A DNA stretch of 64,000 bases from VXOI01 sp965261945 (GCA_965261945.1 CBDHEF010000002.1:62001-126000); one strand, 5' to 3'. Positions 37,419 through 45,974 are shown, counted from the first letter of the stretch. Notes: generated by a model from the letters alone, not told the origin. Numbers and translations are program-made.

Positions 37419-37862
37419 TCAGTGGTGGGGTTTCTCAGACCGGGTTGAGCCGCTGATTTCCATGCTGAGCACACCAGCCACCTCCCTGATGCGGGACCAT
37501 TTGGCGGTGGCGTAATCCGTGGCCTCGTATCTCTGTATCTGCTGCTGTTTCAGGCCCATGCGTTCCGCCAACTCCCTCTGGCTCAGTCCCCGCGCGATGC
37601 GAGCCTTGATGAGAAGCGCAGGCAGGCCGGCGACCACAGACAACTCCTCCACCTGGAACTTACCCTCCCTGATCTCCTCGTACTCACGCAGTTCGCCCTC
37701 CAGGTCGGCCAACTGGCTGCTGACCGCATCCACCTGGGCCTGCGCAATCATGGGATGAATCCCATCCGCTCCCTCGGGTCTCTCTCGGAGACCCTCCAAG
37801 GTGCGCGCGAAACGCTCTGCCTGTGTGCGGGTGATCCGGTACTGCCGTTCGTTCTTGATCAT
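37419..37862 (-). CDS. XRE-family helix-turn-helix protein (antitoxin-like)
   Basis: 147 residues. An N-terminal coiled region (YRITRTQAERFARTLEGLRE, then VDAVSSQLADLEGELREYEE) precedes a C-terminal HTH_3/XRE DNA-binding domain: LIKARIARGLSQRELAERMG, LKQQQIQRYEAT. Start at 37862 overlaps the stop of the upstream nucleotidyltransferase-like gene (ATGA). The pair has the layout of a type II toxin-antitoxin module in which this is the antitoxin and DNA-binding autorepressor. Confidence 0.8.
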   Translation of the reverse strand: MIKNERQYRITRTQAERFARTLEGLRERPEGADGIHPMIAQAQVDAVSSQLADLEGELREYEEIREGKFQVEELSVVAGLPALLIKARIARGLSQRELAERMGLKQQQIQRYEATDYATAKWSRIREVAGVLSMEISGSTRSEKPHH

Positions 37863-38299
37863 CGGAGACCTCCCAAATCCACTGCAATGATGCCCTTGAT
37901 CCCTCCCGTCGCCCTGTCCGTCTGAAAGAACTCGAGAAACGAGGTCCCGTCCACAGTCGCTCCCATGGACGCAGGGAACAGCTCCCCCAGGTATCTGGCC
38001 TTCTGCTCGGCCCTGCCAGCGCCGAACCTCAGCAGCACCGGGTCCAACAATTCCGGCTCCACCCCCGCCTCCTCCCAGCAGGCGTCGAAGTCGTTGGGAA
38101 TTTCCTTGCTCGTCACGAAGCTGCCGTCGATATACACGATCTTACAACCGGCCCGCCTCAGGCTCTCGATGGCCATCTCCAACCCAGCCAAGAGTTGTCT
38201 GCGCCACGGGGTGCTGCCAAAGACAGAGGACACCTCATCCCAGGTGGCCCAGTGGATACCCGGTGGCAGTAGCCCGCCCGCATCGAACTGCGGTATCAT
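37859..38299 (-). CDS. DUF6932-like, nucleotidyltransferase-related protein (toxin-like)
   Basis: 146 residues. The stretch AGCKIVYIDGSFVTSKEIPN DFD holds the G-S-F...P-x-D-x-D pattern of minimal nucleotidyltransferase-like proteins, and the C-terminus ends FLEFFQTDRATGGIKGIIAV. Such genes pair with XRE proteins, as here, where the two overlap by 4 bases. A toxin role is inference. The ATG at 38299 has no Shine-Dalgarno sequence and lies one base from a palindrome, so the message may be leaderless. Confidence 0.7.
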   Translation of the reverse strand: MIPQFDAGGLLPPGIHWATWDEVSSVFGSTPWRRQLLAGLEMAIESLRRAGCKIVYIDGSFVTSKEIPNDFDACWEEAGVEPELLDPVLLRFGAGRAEQKARYLGELFPASMGATVDGTSFLEFFQTDRATGGIKGIIAVDLGGLR

Positions 38300-38300
38300 T

Positions 38301-38320
38301 ACACAACGTTAACATTGTGT
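38301..38320. promoter_or_regulatory. Operator palindrome at the start of the DUF6932/XRE operon
   Basis: ACACAACGTTAACATTGTGT is palindromic at 18 of 20 positions, centred on GTTAAC, one base upstream of the start codon on the minus strand. It is a natural binding site for the XRE protein and would block both promoter and translation start. Confidence 0.65.
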
Positions 38321-38427
38321 CGTGCTCGGGTCAAGAGCTCTGAAACCGACCCGCTGGCACGAGCGTCACCCGGCGGACAACCACCAGCACATCATCCTCC
38401 GAGCATCCACCCACAGGGAGAGATACC

Positions 38428-38940
38428 GTGACCACCATTCACTACGCGCTCAACGACTTTGATCAGGAGGTGAATCCCAGCACCGACCGGTGCCGGCTGG
38501 AGTGCTCTCAGACCATGCGACGGGTCATCGAAATCGCTCAACATATATGTTCCGGGATTGGCGAGAGCACCTCCGAGGACACCATCGTCACCACCGACCG
38601 GTTCATCACAGACCTGCACTTCGAGGGCCGTTGCGGGGGATCAGAACCCATCTCCTACGGCTGGACCAAGGACTTCGATCCCCCGCACCATTGGGTCCTG
38701 CGAGGGTTCTGCAAGACGGTATCTGCGGAGGACCCCACACTCGCCCATCTCCTCGTTTCGCACATCGTCCGCGCCTGGCAGCTCGCCGGCCTGATCGACA
38801 CCATCAATGATGAGCGTGGCTACATGCCCCATGGGGACCTGCGATCATTCCTCGGCCTCACGACCGCGGATGCAATACCTGACGATGTGGGCGCAGTCGC
38901 TAGACAGCTTCAGGCCGCCGTTGCCGATGTCCTGGGCTGA
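38428..38940 (+). CDS. Hypothetical protein
   Basis: 170 residues, GTG start at 38428 preceded by AGGGAG. The composition is ordinary for a soluble protein (TIVTTDRFITDLHFEGRC, then HLLVSHIVRAWQLAGLIDTI) with no membrane segment and no domain I recognise. It is divergent from the nucleotidyltransferase-like/XRE pair, across a ~130-base gap that holds their operator. 38941-39289 shows no supported gene. Confidence 0.55.
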   Translation: MTTIHYALNDFDQEVNPSTDRCRLECSQTMRRVIEIAQHICSGIGESTSEDTIVTTDRFITDLHFEGRCGGSEPISYGWTKDFDPPHHWVLRGFCKTVSAEDPTLAHLLVSHIVRAWQLAGLIDTINDERGYMPHGDLRSFLGLTTADAIPDDVGAVARQLQAAVADVLG

Positions 38941-39289
38941 CCCGGTGGTCGGAGCCACCGCCTCCCACCAATGGTGCGACATGGCATTCCGATTCCGGTC
39001 TACAACCGACTCATATCCGATGGGACCCGGAGGGGAACACCTACCCGTCCTACCACCACAGCAAACGCGGGATTCCGTAGGCGTAGAGGAGGACTCGACA
39101 CTGACGAACGGCCAAAGAGACCAGAGAAGGCGCTCCATAGACGGGCTGGGATCGTCAGCCGGCCGCCACAAGGTGCGGCCATCCACCTTTCTAATAGTTT
39201 CTTATGGAAATTGTCATTATTCAGGAACTATAGGCCAGTGATATTCACAGACATCCGGCCACTCTGATCGCCCGCAATCTGGACTTGTA

Positions 39290-40075
39290 TCAGGTTCCGG
39301 CTGGCTGGTCAATCACCCCCTTTGCCTCCAGCAGGGCCCGGTGTGGGGAGAGCCGTTCCCGGTAGCCGTTGCCCTCGATGACGATCTGGTAGCTGGCGTT
39401 GGCCAGCCGGTCCAGGGCGCTGTTCTCCAGGATGGGGTCCTCGAAAAGACCCAGCCATTCCTCCACGGCCCGGTTGCTGGTGATGACGAAGCTGGACGCC
39501 CGGTGGCGGTTGAGGATGAGATCGTAGAGGTCGGCTGACTGCTGGTAGGTGAGGCGGTGGAGGCCCAGGTCGTCCAGTATGAGCAGGTCGGGGGACAGGA
39601 AGGACCGGAAGGTGCGCTCCACGGAGTTGTCCACCCTGGCTTGGGCCATGACCCTGAAGTAGTCGTCGGCATGAATGAAGCGGACGGTGTGCCCCGCCCT
39701 GACGGCGGAGTAGCCCAGGGCCTGGGCTAGGAAGCTCTTACCGACTCCCGCCGGGCCCACCAGCAGCACGTGCTCGTGCCTGGCCAGGAATTCCAGGGAG
39801 AAGGCGGCGTCCAGCAGCCGCCGGTCCATGGTGATGGACGCCGACCAGTCGAAGTCCTCCAGGCGACAGATCTCATGGAAGCCGGCGCCCTGCAGGCGCA
39901 TCGAGATGCGCCGGTGGGCACGGCGGTTGACCTCGTCGCTGAGAATGATCTCCAGGAAGGAGGCGTAGTCCAACTGCTCCCTGCGGGCCAGGGCGATGCG
40001 CTCGGGCAGGGTGGTGGCCATGGGCCCCAGATGGAGACGCTTGAGCAAAGGCGTGAGTTCGGTGGCGCGGGTCAT
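39290..40075 (-). CDS. istB: IS21-family IstB-like ATP-binding protein
   Basis: 261 residues. An AAA+ helper ATPase: Walker A LLVGPAGVGKSFLAQALG, Walker B LLILDDLGLHRLT, sensor-like SFVITSNRAVEEWL and a C-terminal GNGYRE RLSPH. It helps the IstA transposase choose the target and assemble the transpososome. The gene is intact but its istA partner upstream survives only as a fragment, so the element cannot move by itself. Confidence 0.92.
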   Translation of the reverse strand: MTRATELTPLLKRLHLGPMATTLPERIALARREQLDYASFLEIILSDEVNRRAHRRISMRLQGAGFHEICRLEDFDWSASITMDRRLLDAAFSLEFLARHEHVLLVGPAGVGKSFLAQALGYSAVRAGHTVRFIHADDYFRVMAQARVDNSVERTFRSFLSPDLLILDDLGLHRLTYQQSADLYDLILNRHRASSFVITSNRAVEEWLGLFEDPILENSALDRLANASYQIVIEGNGYRERLSPHRALLEAKGVIDQPAGT

Positions 40076-40085
40076 GACAGTCTCC

Positions 40086-40314
40086 TCATACCGTATGGCG
40101 GCGATATTTGTCAGAATGGGCGAAGACTGAGCCGGGCCGGGCGAAACGCCCGGTGGCCAGCGCCATTGGCAGTTCAGGCGTGGTCTCCTCCTCCAGGGCC
40201 TGCACCAAGATGCGCTCCACGCGGCGCACGTCGATCAGGTCGACGTCCAGCGCCCTGCGGCAGGCGGCGTCCAGACGCTTTGCTGTGTAGCGTTCCCCCA
40301 AGCGGAGCAGCTTG
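40086..40314 (-). pseudogene. istA: IS21 IstA C-terminal fragment
   Basis: KLLRLGERYTAKRLDAACRR, then VRRVERILVQALEEE and the tail PGSVFAHSDKYRR match the C-terminal end of IstA, immediately before istB. Everything before it is lost because another IS21 right end (TGTCA... at 40315) is inserted here. Confidence 0.8.
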
Positions 40315-40670
40315 TGTCAATGGCGCTGAAATATTGGACCACTGGGGCGACGTGATCGTGTACCACTAACGTGATAACCGACGGTAGTAAATTAGTCGGA
40401 GTGGGGACGTTAAAGGAGCAGATAGAGACAGCGTTGACGGTGCCCCCTATTCTTCCTCGCGATCGTCTGGATCTTGCGACGCGGCTTTCTTCCAGCTGCG
40501 CTTTAGCCGGTAGCTTTCGCCGTTCATCTCCAGGATGTGGACGTGGTGAGGGAGACGATCGAGCAGCGCGCCGGTGAGGCGCTCCGCGCCGAAGACCTCG
40601 GTCCAATAATCGAAAGGCAGGTTGGTGGTTTCCAGAATGGAGTCCCGTTCGTATACACTCTGGCTTCTTC
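40315..40670 (-). pseudogene. Second IS21 remnant: right terminus and IstB C-terminus
   Basis: Read on the minus strand, LETTNLPFDYWTEVFGAERL, then TGALLDRLPHHVHILEMNGE and SYRLKRSWKK are the C-terminal end of another IstB. Downstream is a right-end sequence of IS21 type with a repeated GTGGTACAC.../GTGGTCCAA motif, ending TTGACA at 40315-40320. This element therefore inserted into the istA gene at 40314. The rest of it is missing. Confidence 0.7.
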
Positions 40671-41110
40671 AAGGGCTGTCCCTAAGAACGCCCTTTGGTG
40701 GATTCGGGATTGGGAAGAATCGGGGTTCCCGGCCATATTTCTAGGTCCTAGCCAACACCCTGGGCTGGTTCAAGCCCGGAGAACAGTCCACCACAATTAA
40801 CGCAGATCCTCGGTTGCTGCCCCTGACGGAGCTACATGGGCGCATCACCATCGCCGACTCCAGCAACAGTTTCCCACGACCTGTTTAAGCAGTAGATCAG
40901 GCGGGAAGTGCGTATACAGGGGCAATGTCTCAAGCGGCCCGGAGGGAAGGATATTTGCTGAGTTTACTCTGTAGTATATATGCGCTTTCCGGCGAAATGG
41001 CTAAAATCGGCTGAGGGGCGCCTTCGCATAAATTATCGCCACTGTGCTAACTTGATTGTACGTTAATACGCAAATACGGATGTTCACTAGGACGGGGCGT
41101 CACGTAGACG
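40671..41110. other. Stretch without a supported gene, upstream of parA
   Basis: Up to about 40880 there are only broken frames (for example LANTLGWFKPGEQSTTINAD) that I cannot assign. From 40960 the sequence becomes AT-rich, with GTACGTTAATACG near 41057, and probably holds the promoter and operator of the partition operon. Confidence 0.4.
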
Positions 41111-41141
41111 TGTAGTCGTGATGTCGGATAATGGAGGCACA

Positions 41142-41822
41142 ATGAAATCCATCTGTCTCGTATCTTGGAAAGGCGGAACCGGCAAAACTACGCTGGCCTG
41201 CAACCTGGCCGAAAGAGCAGGAGCCGCTGGCCTGAACACGACCTTATGCGACTTTGACCCCCAGTTCATCGCCCTCAGGCATTGTCAACTAAGGGCCGCC
41301 ACCAACCCGAACGCGCCCCCAATAAAGGGAGTCCGGGGTTCTCTCTCCATAGACGGGATAGCCGCGCTTCACGCTGCCATTAACGCCGAGGGATGCGACC
41401 TGCTGGTCTGCGATCTGCCCGGAGCGGACTCCTTCACCTTGGACCACGCTCTGTCCAACATAGACCTGCTGCTTCTTCCGGTGACCACAGCGCCCTACGA
41501 CATCCTGGTTACCGCCAACCTGGTACGGCATGGCATCGATAAGGGCTGGAATATGGCGCTCTTGCCCAACAATCTGTCTTCGTCCAAAACACGGACACTG
41601 CAGAAGCTGGAGGTCCTTCAGCAAATGGGTGTGGAAGTAGCACCGGTGGGACTCATTAGACGGGTGTCATACTGGGACGCCTCCGAAGTTGGCCTAGGAG
41701 TATGCGAATACGCGCCCCGAAGTCCCGCTGCCGCTGAGATGCAACAACTTTGGGATTGGATTGCAAAGAGGTTGGAACTGCCTGTAGACAATCGCCACGA
41801 GTCAAAAGTCAAGGAGGCCTAA
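41142..41822 (+). CDS. parA: ParA-family partition ATPase
   Basis: 226 residues with the deviant Walker A SWKGGTGKTTLACNLAERAG (Lys10, Lys15), Walker A' CDFDPQ and the Walker B-like LLVCDLPGAD. It belongs to the short (type Ib-like) ParA group without an N-terminal HTH. It would partition a plasmid or integrated element by ATP-dependent oscillation on the nucleoid. ATG at 41142 has GGAGG upstream; the earlier in-frame start at 41118 has none. The RHH gene follows directly. Confidence 0.88.
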   Translation: MKSICLVSWKGGTGKTTLACNLAERAGAAGLNTTLCDFDPQFIALRHCQLRAATNPNAPPIKGVRGSLSIDGIAALHAAINAEGCDLLVCDLPGADSFTLDHALSNIDLLLLPVTTAPYDILVTANLVRHGIDKGWNMALLPNNLSSSKTRTLQKLEVLQQMGVEVAPVGLIRRVSYWDASEVGLGVCEYAPRSPAAAEMQQLWDWIAKRLELPVDNRHESKVKEA

Positions 41823-41823
41823 T

Positions 41824-42183
41824 TTGCCTGAGAAGAAAACCAGGCTCAACATTACGGAACTGCCTGACCTCGACACGCCGGAGTTAGGCCAAAATCCAGA
41901 CCAAGCCATCCCGTCGGAACTTGAAGCTATTGACCTAGAAACCCTGAATGCCATCGCCGCCAGAAACGGCGTGGAAGTACACAAGAAGCGGGCGGCCTAT
42001 GGAGTAGTGTCGGCAACCGCAGATGTAAAGGGGAAGACTCGACTCACCGCCCATATACCGGATGACCTGCGTAGAGATGTGCAGATCGCTACCACGCTCA
42101 CCAACAAACGACTTTCTCAGATCGTTGAGGAAGCGCTTCGCCTCTGGATGAACGCCCAGGGCCTGAGGGGGCAAGGCGGTTAA
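41824..42183 (+). CDS. Ribbon-helix-helix protein, ParB-like partner of ParA
   Basis: 119 residues, TTG start at 41824 with AAGGAGG eight bases before it, one base after the parA stop. The first ~70 residues are polar and acidic. The C-terminus KTRLTAHIPDDLRRDVQIAT, TLTNKRLSQIVEEALRLW is a ribbon-helix-helix DNA-binding fold. In type Ib partition modules such small RHH proteins bind the centromere and repress the operon. Confidence 0.78.
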   Translation: MPEKKTRLNITELPDLDTPELGQNPDQAIPSELEAIDLETLNAIAARNGVEVHKKRAAYGVVSATADVKGKTRLTAHIPDDLRRDVQIATTLTNKRLSQIVEEALRLWMNAQGLRGQGG

Positions 42184-42340
42184 TTTCCACACAGCGACAC
42201 GGCGACGGCGGGGATTAGGCAGGCCAGTTTTCGAAGACACCGACCCGCTGACTGGGGGGCTTAGCCTAGTATTACAACGACAGTTGGTGTGGTAAGGTAA
42301 CCGGCCAGTTGAGGAAAGCTTGGGCAGGTGAGGCAGGGAA

Positions 42341-43573
42341 GTGGATGCAGCGGCTTTCGAGCAGGTGTACGAGGCCTTTGGGGAGTTCCATTCCTTCTTC
42401 GCTCCGCTGTTCGGGCGCAGCGAGTCGCGGGATCACAGCAGGAATTACCTTCAGGCGCTGCTGGCGCAGGACCAGGAGCGGCGCAACGCCGAAAATCTCT
42501 CCGAGTCGGTGGGTGTCCCGGCCCGGGCGATGCAGCGCTTTCTCACCGAGGCCCGGTGGTCCGATGAGACAGTCATAGGGCGGTTGCAGGAATACTTGGC
42601 GCCCAGGCTGGGACACCCGGAGGCGGTGTGGGTGTTCGATGGCAGCGACTTCCCCAAGCAGGGCAGGAAATCGGCGGGAGTGGCCCGGCAGTACTGCGGC
42701 AGGCTGGGCAAGGTGGCCAACTGCCAGGGTGGGATGTTCCTACCCAACGTCCGCCCGCTGGGCCGGGCGTTGGTAGACAAGCGGCTGTTTCTGCCCAAGA
42801 GTTGGACCTCCGACCAGGACCGGTGTGCTGCGGCGGGTGTGCCGGAGGACCGGCGGAACTACCGGTCAAAGACGGAGTTGGCCCTGGAGATGCTGGAGCG
42901 GGTCTTGGAGCTGGGCTACATCAGGGCCGAGTGGGTTGCCGGAGACGACGCCTTCGGGATGTCGCCGTCCTTCCGGGACGGTTTGGCGGCTCTGGGGATG
43001 CGCTACGTCCTGGACGTTCCGGGCGGCGCCACGGTCTGGCCCTTGGAGCCGGCTTGGACCAGTCCGGAATATCAGGGGAACGGGCGTCCCCGCAAACCCA
43101 GGCTGCGGGATGGGCAGCGCCGGACCATGGAGCAGCGCAGTGATGAGTTGCCGGATGAGACTTGGCGGGAGATAACGGTGGCCCAGGGGAGCCAGGGCCC
43201 CCGCAGCTACCAGTTCAGAGCTCAAAGGGTGCGTCCGGCCGCGAAGCGGAGGCCCGGCGAAATCCACTGGGCAATCTGGCGCCGGAACTTGGACGGCAGC
43301 GAGCCCCGCTACTACCTGTCCAACGCCCCGGAGGACACTCCGTTGGAGACCTTGGCTTATGTGGGCGGTTCCAGGTGGCGCATTGAGACCGAATTCGAGA
43401 CGGAGAAGAGCGACGTGGGGCTGGACGAGTACGAGACCCGCACCTGGGCGGGGTGGCATCATCATATCGCCCTGTGCCTGCTGGCGGGGGCGTTCCTGTT
43501 GAGCCTGCAACAGGCCTGGGGGGAAAAAGATGCCGCGGATCACCCGTCCGCAGGTGTACCGGGTGGTGCGTGA
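42341..43573 (+). CDS. IS701-family transposase, copy 2
   Basis: 410 residues from GTG 42341 (DAAAFEQVYEAFGEFHSFF). Catalytic segments: VWVFDGSDFPKQGRKSAGVA, EWVAGDDAFGMSPSFRDGL and SRWRIETEFETEKSDVGLDE supply the DDE residues. About 90% similar to copy 1 but without its N-terminal frameshift. The element may be immobile since its right end is missing, yet this enzyme could act in trans on copy 1 and the MITEs. Confidence 0.88.
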   Translation: MDAAAFEQVYEAFGEFHSFFAPLFGRSESRDHSRNYLQALLAQDQERRNAENLSESVGVPARAMQRFLTEARWSDETVIGRLQEYLAPRLGHPEAVWVFDGSDFPKQGRKSAGVARQYCGRLGKVANCQGGMFLPNVRPLGRALVDKRLFLPKSWTSDQDRCAAAGVPEDRRNYRSKTELALEMLERVLELGYIRAEWVAGDDAFGMSPSFRDGLAALGMRYVLDVPGGATVWPLEPAWTSPEYQGNGRPRKPRLRDGQRRTMEQRSDELPDETWREITVAQGSQGPRSYQFRAQRVRPAAKRRPGEIHWAIWRRNLDGSEPRYYLSNAPEDTPLETLAYVGGSRWRIETEFETEKSDVGLDEYETRTWAGWHHHIALCLLAGAFLLSLQQAWGEKDAADHPSAGVPGGA

Positions 43574-43715
43574 GATGTTGCCCCGGGAGCAGTTCGGGCC
43601 CGATCAATTGCTGTTGTGGCTGGAGGATACGCAGCTACGCAACGAACGGGCTCGCCGTTCCCACGAGAGACGCCGCTCCACCCGCCGCGATGGCAGGATG
43701 GAGCCGCCACCCTAA
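43530..43715 (+). CDS. Conserved C-terminal reading frame of the IS701-like element
   Basis: MPRITRPQVYRVVREMLPRE with a further ~40 residues is kept in both copies, in a different frame from the transposase end. The frames meet at a G6A5 run here and G9A3 in copy 1. It is either a separate small protein with its own ATG or an extension reached by slippage. No function is known. Confidence 0.45.
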   Translation: MPRITRPQVYRVVREMLPREQFGPDQLLLWLEDTQLRNERARRSHERRRSTRRDGRMEPPP

Positions 43716-43772
43716 AGCCAAAGGGAATTATATCTGATTTTACCCAGCCCATCGAAAGAGAGAAGCCCCGGT

Positions 43773-44021
43773 CTAGCTGACCGGGGCTTCGTGGCATTCC
43801 TCGCACTGCCCGTCGCGGTACAACGTCTCAGGGTAGTTGACCTCTCTCAGGCAGTCCAGGCACCGATAGACCTTCCCGCCGTCCTGTTCGTACTGCCATT
43901 CGTGGTCCGCCGGTAGAGCGAACATCGCCTTTGCGATTTCCTCCGGCGCGGCGTCCACTCTGGGCGCGTAGACGTGCTTCAATGGGCGGCCCCGCTGTTT
44001 CTTTGTTTTAGGCATATTCAC
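43773..44021 (-). CDS. Small zinc-ribbon protein
   Basis: 82 residues: a basic N-terminus (PKTKKQRGRPLKH) and a C-terminal ribbon VYRCLDCLRE...GQCEECHEAP with two CxxC pairs. It could bind nucleic acid. Followed closely by another small gene on the same strand. Confidence 0.6.
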   Translation of the reverse strand: MNMPKTKKQRGRPLKHVYAPRVDAAPEEIAKAMFALPADHEWQYEQDGGKVYRCLDCLREVNYPETLYRDGQCEECHEAPVS

Positions 44022-44038
44022 GTTCTACTTTCTCCCTG

Positions 44039-44245
44039 TTAGGACCTCGTGGCATCGTCGTCGTCCAGCCATCCGTATTTCTGCGCCAACCGTAGCCATA
44101 GACGTTGTGTCTGCTGGGAGTCCCGGCGGATTTCGTTCAGCATTTCCAATTGCCTTTCTCCGACGGAGATCAACAAGTTCAACATCGCGTCGTGGGTTCG
44201 GGTAGTAATCTCCAAGGCTTCGACGCGTTCTTCAGTAGTCGGCAT
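44039..44245 (-). CDS. Small coiled-coil protein
   Basis: 68 residues from ATG 44245, with AGGAG upstream (AGGAGACAGTTATG). TEERVEALEITTRTHDAMLN, then GERQLEMLNEIRRDSQQTQR is strongly helical. The protein ends in acidic DDDDA. No domain name is known to me. It sits 17 bases upstream of the zinc-ribbon gene and is probably in one operon with it. Confidence 0.6.
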   Translation of the reverse strand: MPTTEERVEALEITTRTHDAMLNLLISVGERQLEMLNEIRRDSQQTQRLWLRLAQKYGWLDDDDATRS

Positions 44246-44316
44246 AACTGTCTCCTGTAGCCTTCCATCCCCTCTAGTGTCAAAGATAGGTTGCCCGCTT
44301 GTCAACCTCACCGTTG

Positions 44317-44364
44317 CGAGGGTTGAGAATCCCCTCGCTGAAGCCTCCTGATTCTCAACCCTCG
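44317..44364. promoter_or_regulatory. 15-bp inverted repeat upstream of the coiled-coil gene
   Basis: CGAGGGTTGAGAATC (44317-44331) and GATTCTCAACCCTCG (44350-44364) form a perfect 15-bp stem with an 18-base loop. There is no T-run. It could be an operator, an RNA leader hairpin or a small palindromic repeat. Confidence 0.5.
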
Positions 44365-44480
44365 GTATCCTGGTCATTTGGCACATATCAGGCAGGGTAG
44401 CTTGCCCCCTTGCGGTCAATGACCGGGTCAGGCGGCTTCAGCAATCGCCCAGCCCTATGTCTGCGAGGGGGTTCCCTATG

Positions 44481-44528
44481 AGCCGTTTTCTGTCCTAGCC
44501 GTTTTCTGTCCTAGCCGTTTTCTGTCCT
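44481..44528. repeat. Three tandem copies of a 16-bp unit
   Basis: AGCCGTTTTCTGTCCT is repeated three times without a gap, about 70 bases before the lipoprotein gene. It may be a set of regulator-binding sites or simple slippage expansion. Confidence 0.7.
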
Positions 44529-44596
44529 ACCTGTTCGCTCCTCGGTCCTCGACGGGTTCGAGGTTTCAAGTTCTCCAGTTTCCATTTTACCAAATT

Positions 44597-45082
44597 GTGT
44601 CCACTGCCATTCTATTGAGTTGCTTGGGATGCGCGGTGGCCGGGTCGGGGTCCGGTGGAGGCCCAGACTGTGAGGACTGCGTTACAGCCAACCAACTCGC
44701 CAAGGAGTACGAGGCCAACTCTATCCGTGCCAGACAGGAATACGTCGGGAAAAGACATGATTTCACGGGGACGGTCGAGAGCGTCGAAAACGACTACTCG
44801 GTGCCTCCAAAGCCATTGATCAGGATGAAATCAGGAGGAGACAGGCTTGTCATAAGGTTCGACTGGGGAGATGATTACAGCTGGGCGATTGAGCTGAACA
44901 AAGGCGACCAGATCATGTTCAACTGCGTCATAACCGGCTTAGGCCCCGACCTGTTCCAAGACAACAAGGTTACTCCAGCACTCGATCAATGCCACCAAGT
45001 TCAGGAACCTAGATCAAGTAGTTCAGGATCAGGGGATTCCGAGAGGGGGGAGCCGTTCCCCACTGTGACACCTCAACGATAG
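44597..45082 (+). CDS. tRNA_anti-like OB-fold lipoprotein
   Basis: 161 residues, GTG start. It begins with a short hydrophobic segment and Cys (ILLSCLGCAVAG), suggesting a lipoprotein, though the signal is shorter than usual and the true start may lie upstream. NQLAKEYEANSIRARQEYVG, KRHDFTGTVESVEND and ELNKGDQIMFNCVITGLG fit the tRNA_anti-like OB-fold family of secreted proteins. The C-terminus is Ser-rich. Function unknown. Confidence 0.6.
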   Translation: MSTAILLSCLGCAVAGSGSGGGPDCEDCVTANQLAKEYEANSIRARQEYVGKRHDFTGTVESVENDYSVPPKPLIRMKSGGDRLVIRFDWGDDYSWAIELNKGDQIMFNCVITGLGPDLFQDNKVTPALDQCHQVQEPRSSSSGSGDSERGEPFPTVTPQR

Positions 45083-45114
45083 GTTCTCGACAGTGGAGGA
45101 TCCGCAATCTCATC

Positions 45115-45483
45115 GTGACGGAGTCCAGTATGACGAAACGTCCAATGTTCAGAAGGCTAGGACGCACTAATCTCAAGTCCGTCTCCTCACTGGCGGTAAC
45201 GGCTCTGTTCTTGATATACGTGGGTCTGACGGTCCTCCACCCAATGCAGGGGTTCAGCTTCGAGAGTGCGCTACAAGGCGGGATTCAGGACTTCAGGGCA
45301 ATGGGGGCCTGCTGGAACGAATGGGGGGAGATGCAAGAGTTTGTTGGCAGGGAGGCGTTCTTTGGGGCGGACGTGGGGAAGCTCGCTTTGGATTTGGGGC
45401 ATGGTCTGTTCATAAAGACATTAACGCCATTGGGGTGGCAGCAGGGAGCTTTTAGTTGGGAATTAGTGTACACAACGATATAA
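45115..45483 (+). CDS. Hypothetical single-span membrane protein
   Basis: 122 residues with a basic N-terminus and one hydrophobic helix (SSLAVTALFLIYVGLTVL). The rest is a soluble segment with no recognised domain. It follows the OB-fold gene by 32 bases and may be co-transcribed. Confidence 0.45.
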   Translation: MTESSMTKRPMFRRLGRTNLKSVSSLAVTALFLIYVGLTVLHPMQGFSFESALQGGIQDFRAMGACWNEWGEMQEFVGREAFFGADVGKLALDLGHGLFIKTLTPLGWQQGAFSWELVYTTI

Positions 45484-45974
45484 TTCCCAATCTTTGTTTG
45501 GTTGCAGCATCGCCACTACCCTCAAAACGCCTAGCACAGCTGCTCCAACTACACCGGCATACCATCTGACCGCAGCCCCATAGAATTCCAGCATGGCTTC
45601 CGCCAGTTCACAGGATTCCCCTTGTTGCAGGTCCCACACATAGGATGCTCCCAAGAGCGCGATTGCCATCAAAGGAAATCCTATTTAGCAGGTATCGCGT
45701 CGCACCCAGATAGAACCCAACGACGTTTAACCTCAGACCATGCTCGTTACGATTGTCCGGTGGATGACGGTAACTTCCCCGGTGGAGTAGTTGAGTTCGG
45801 CATCTACGCTGCTCCCATACCGGATGGCCACCCACATGAACTTGAAGGACACCAACAGCCAGGCTAGGATCGGGTTCATTCGACGTTTCTTATCTACTTT
45901 CATTCCCTTCCAACCTCAGAGCGTGACGTCTTATCATCTGTTGGGAAACACCCTGGAGAATCCCATTCATCACC
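45484..45974. other. No supported gene
   Basis: Only short overlapping frames occur on either strand. The stretch lies between the membrane protein and the end of the IS1595 transposase. Confidence 0.4.

Larger units (their letters stand above)
42270..43715. mobile_element. IS701-like insertion sequence, copy 2
   Basis: Begins TATTACAACGACAGTTGGTG after a CTAG at 42266-42269, as in copy 1. The right inverted repeat is not present: similarity to copy 1 stops around 43680, so the far end has been lost or replaced and the right limit is approximate. Confidence 0.75.

Noticed and set aside
40537..40800. 87-codon plus-strand ORF
   Set aside because: It is antisense to the IstB remnant for most of its length and has no recognisable content beyond it.
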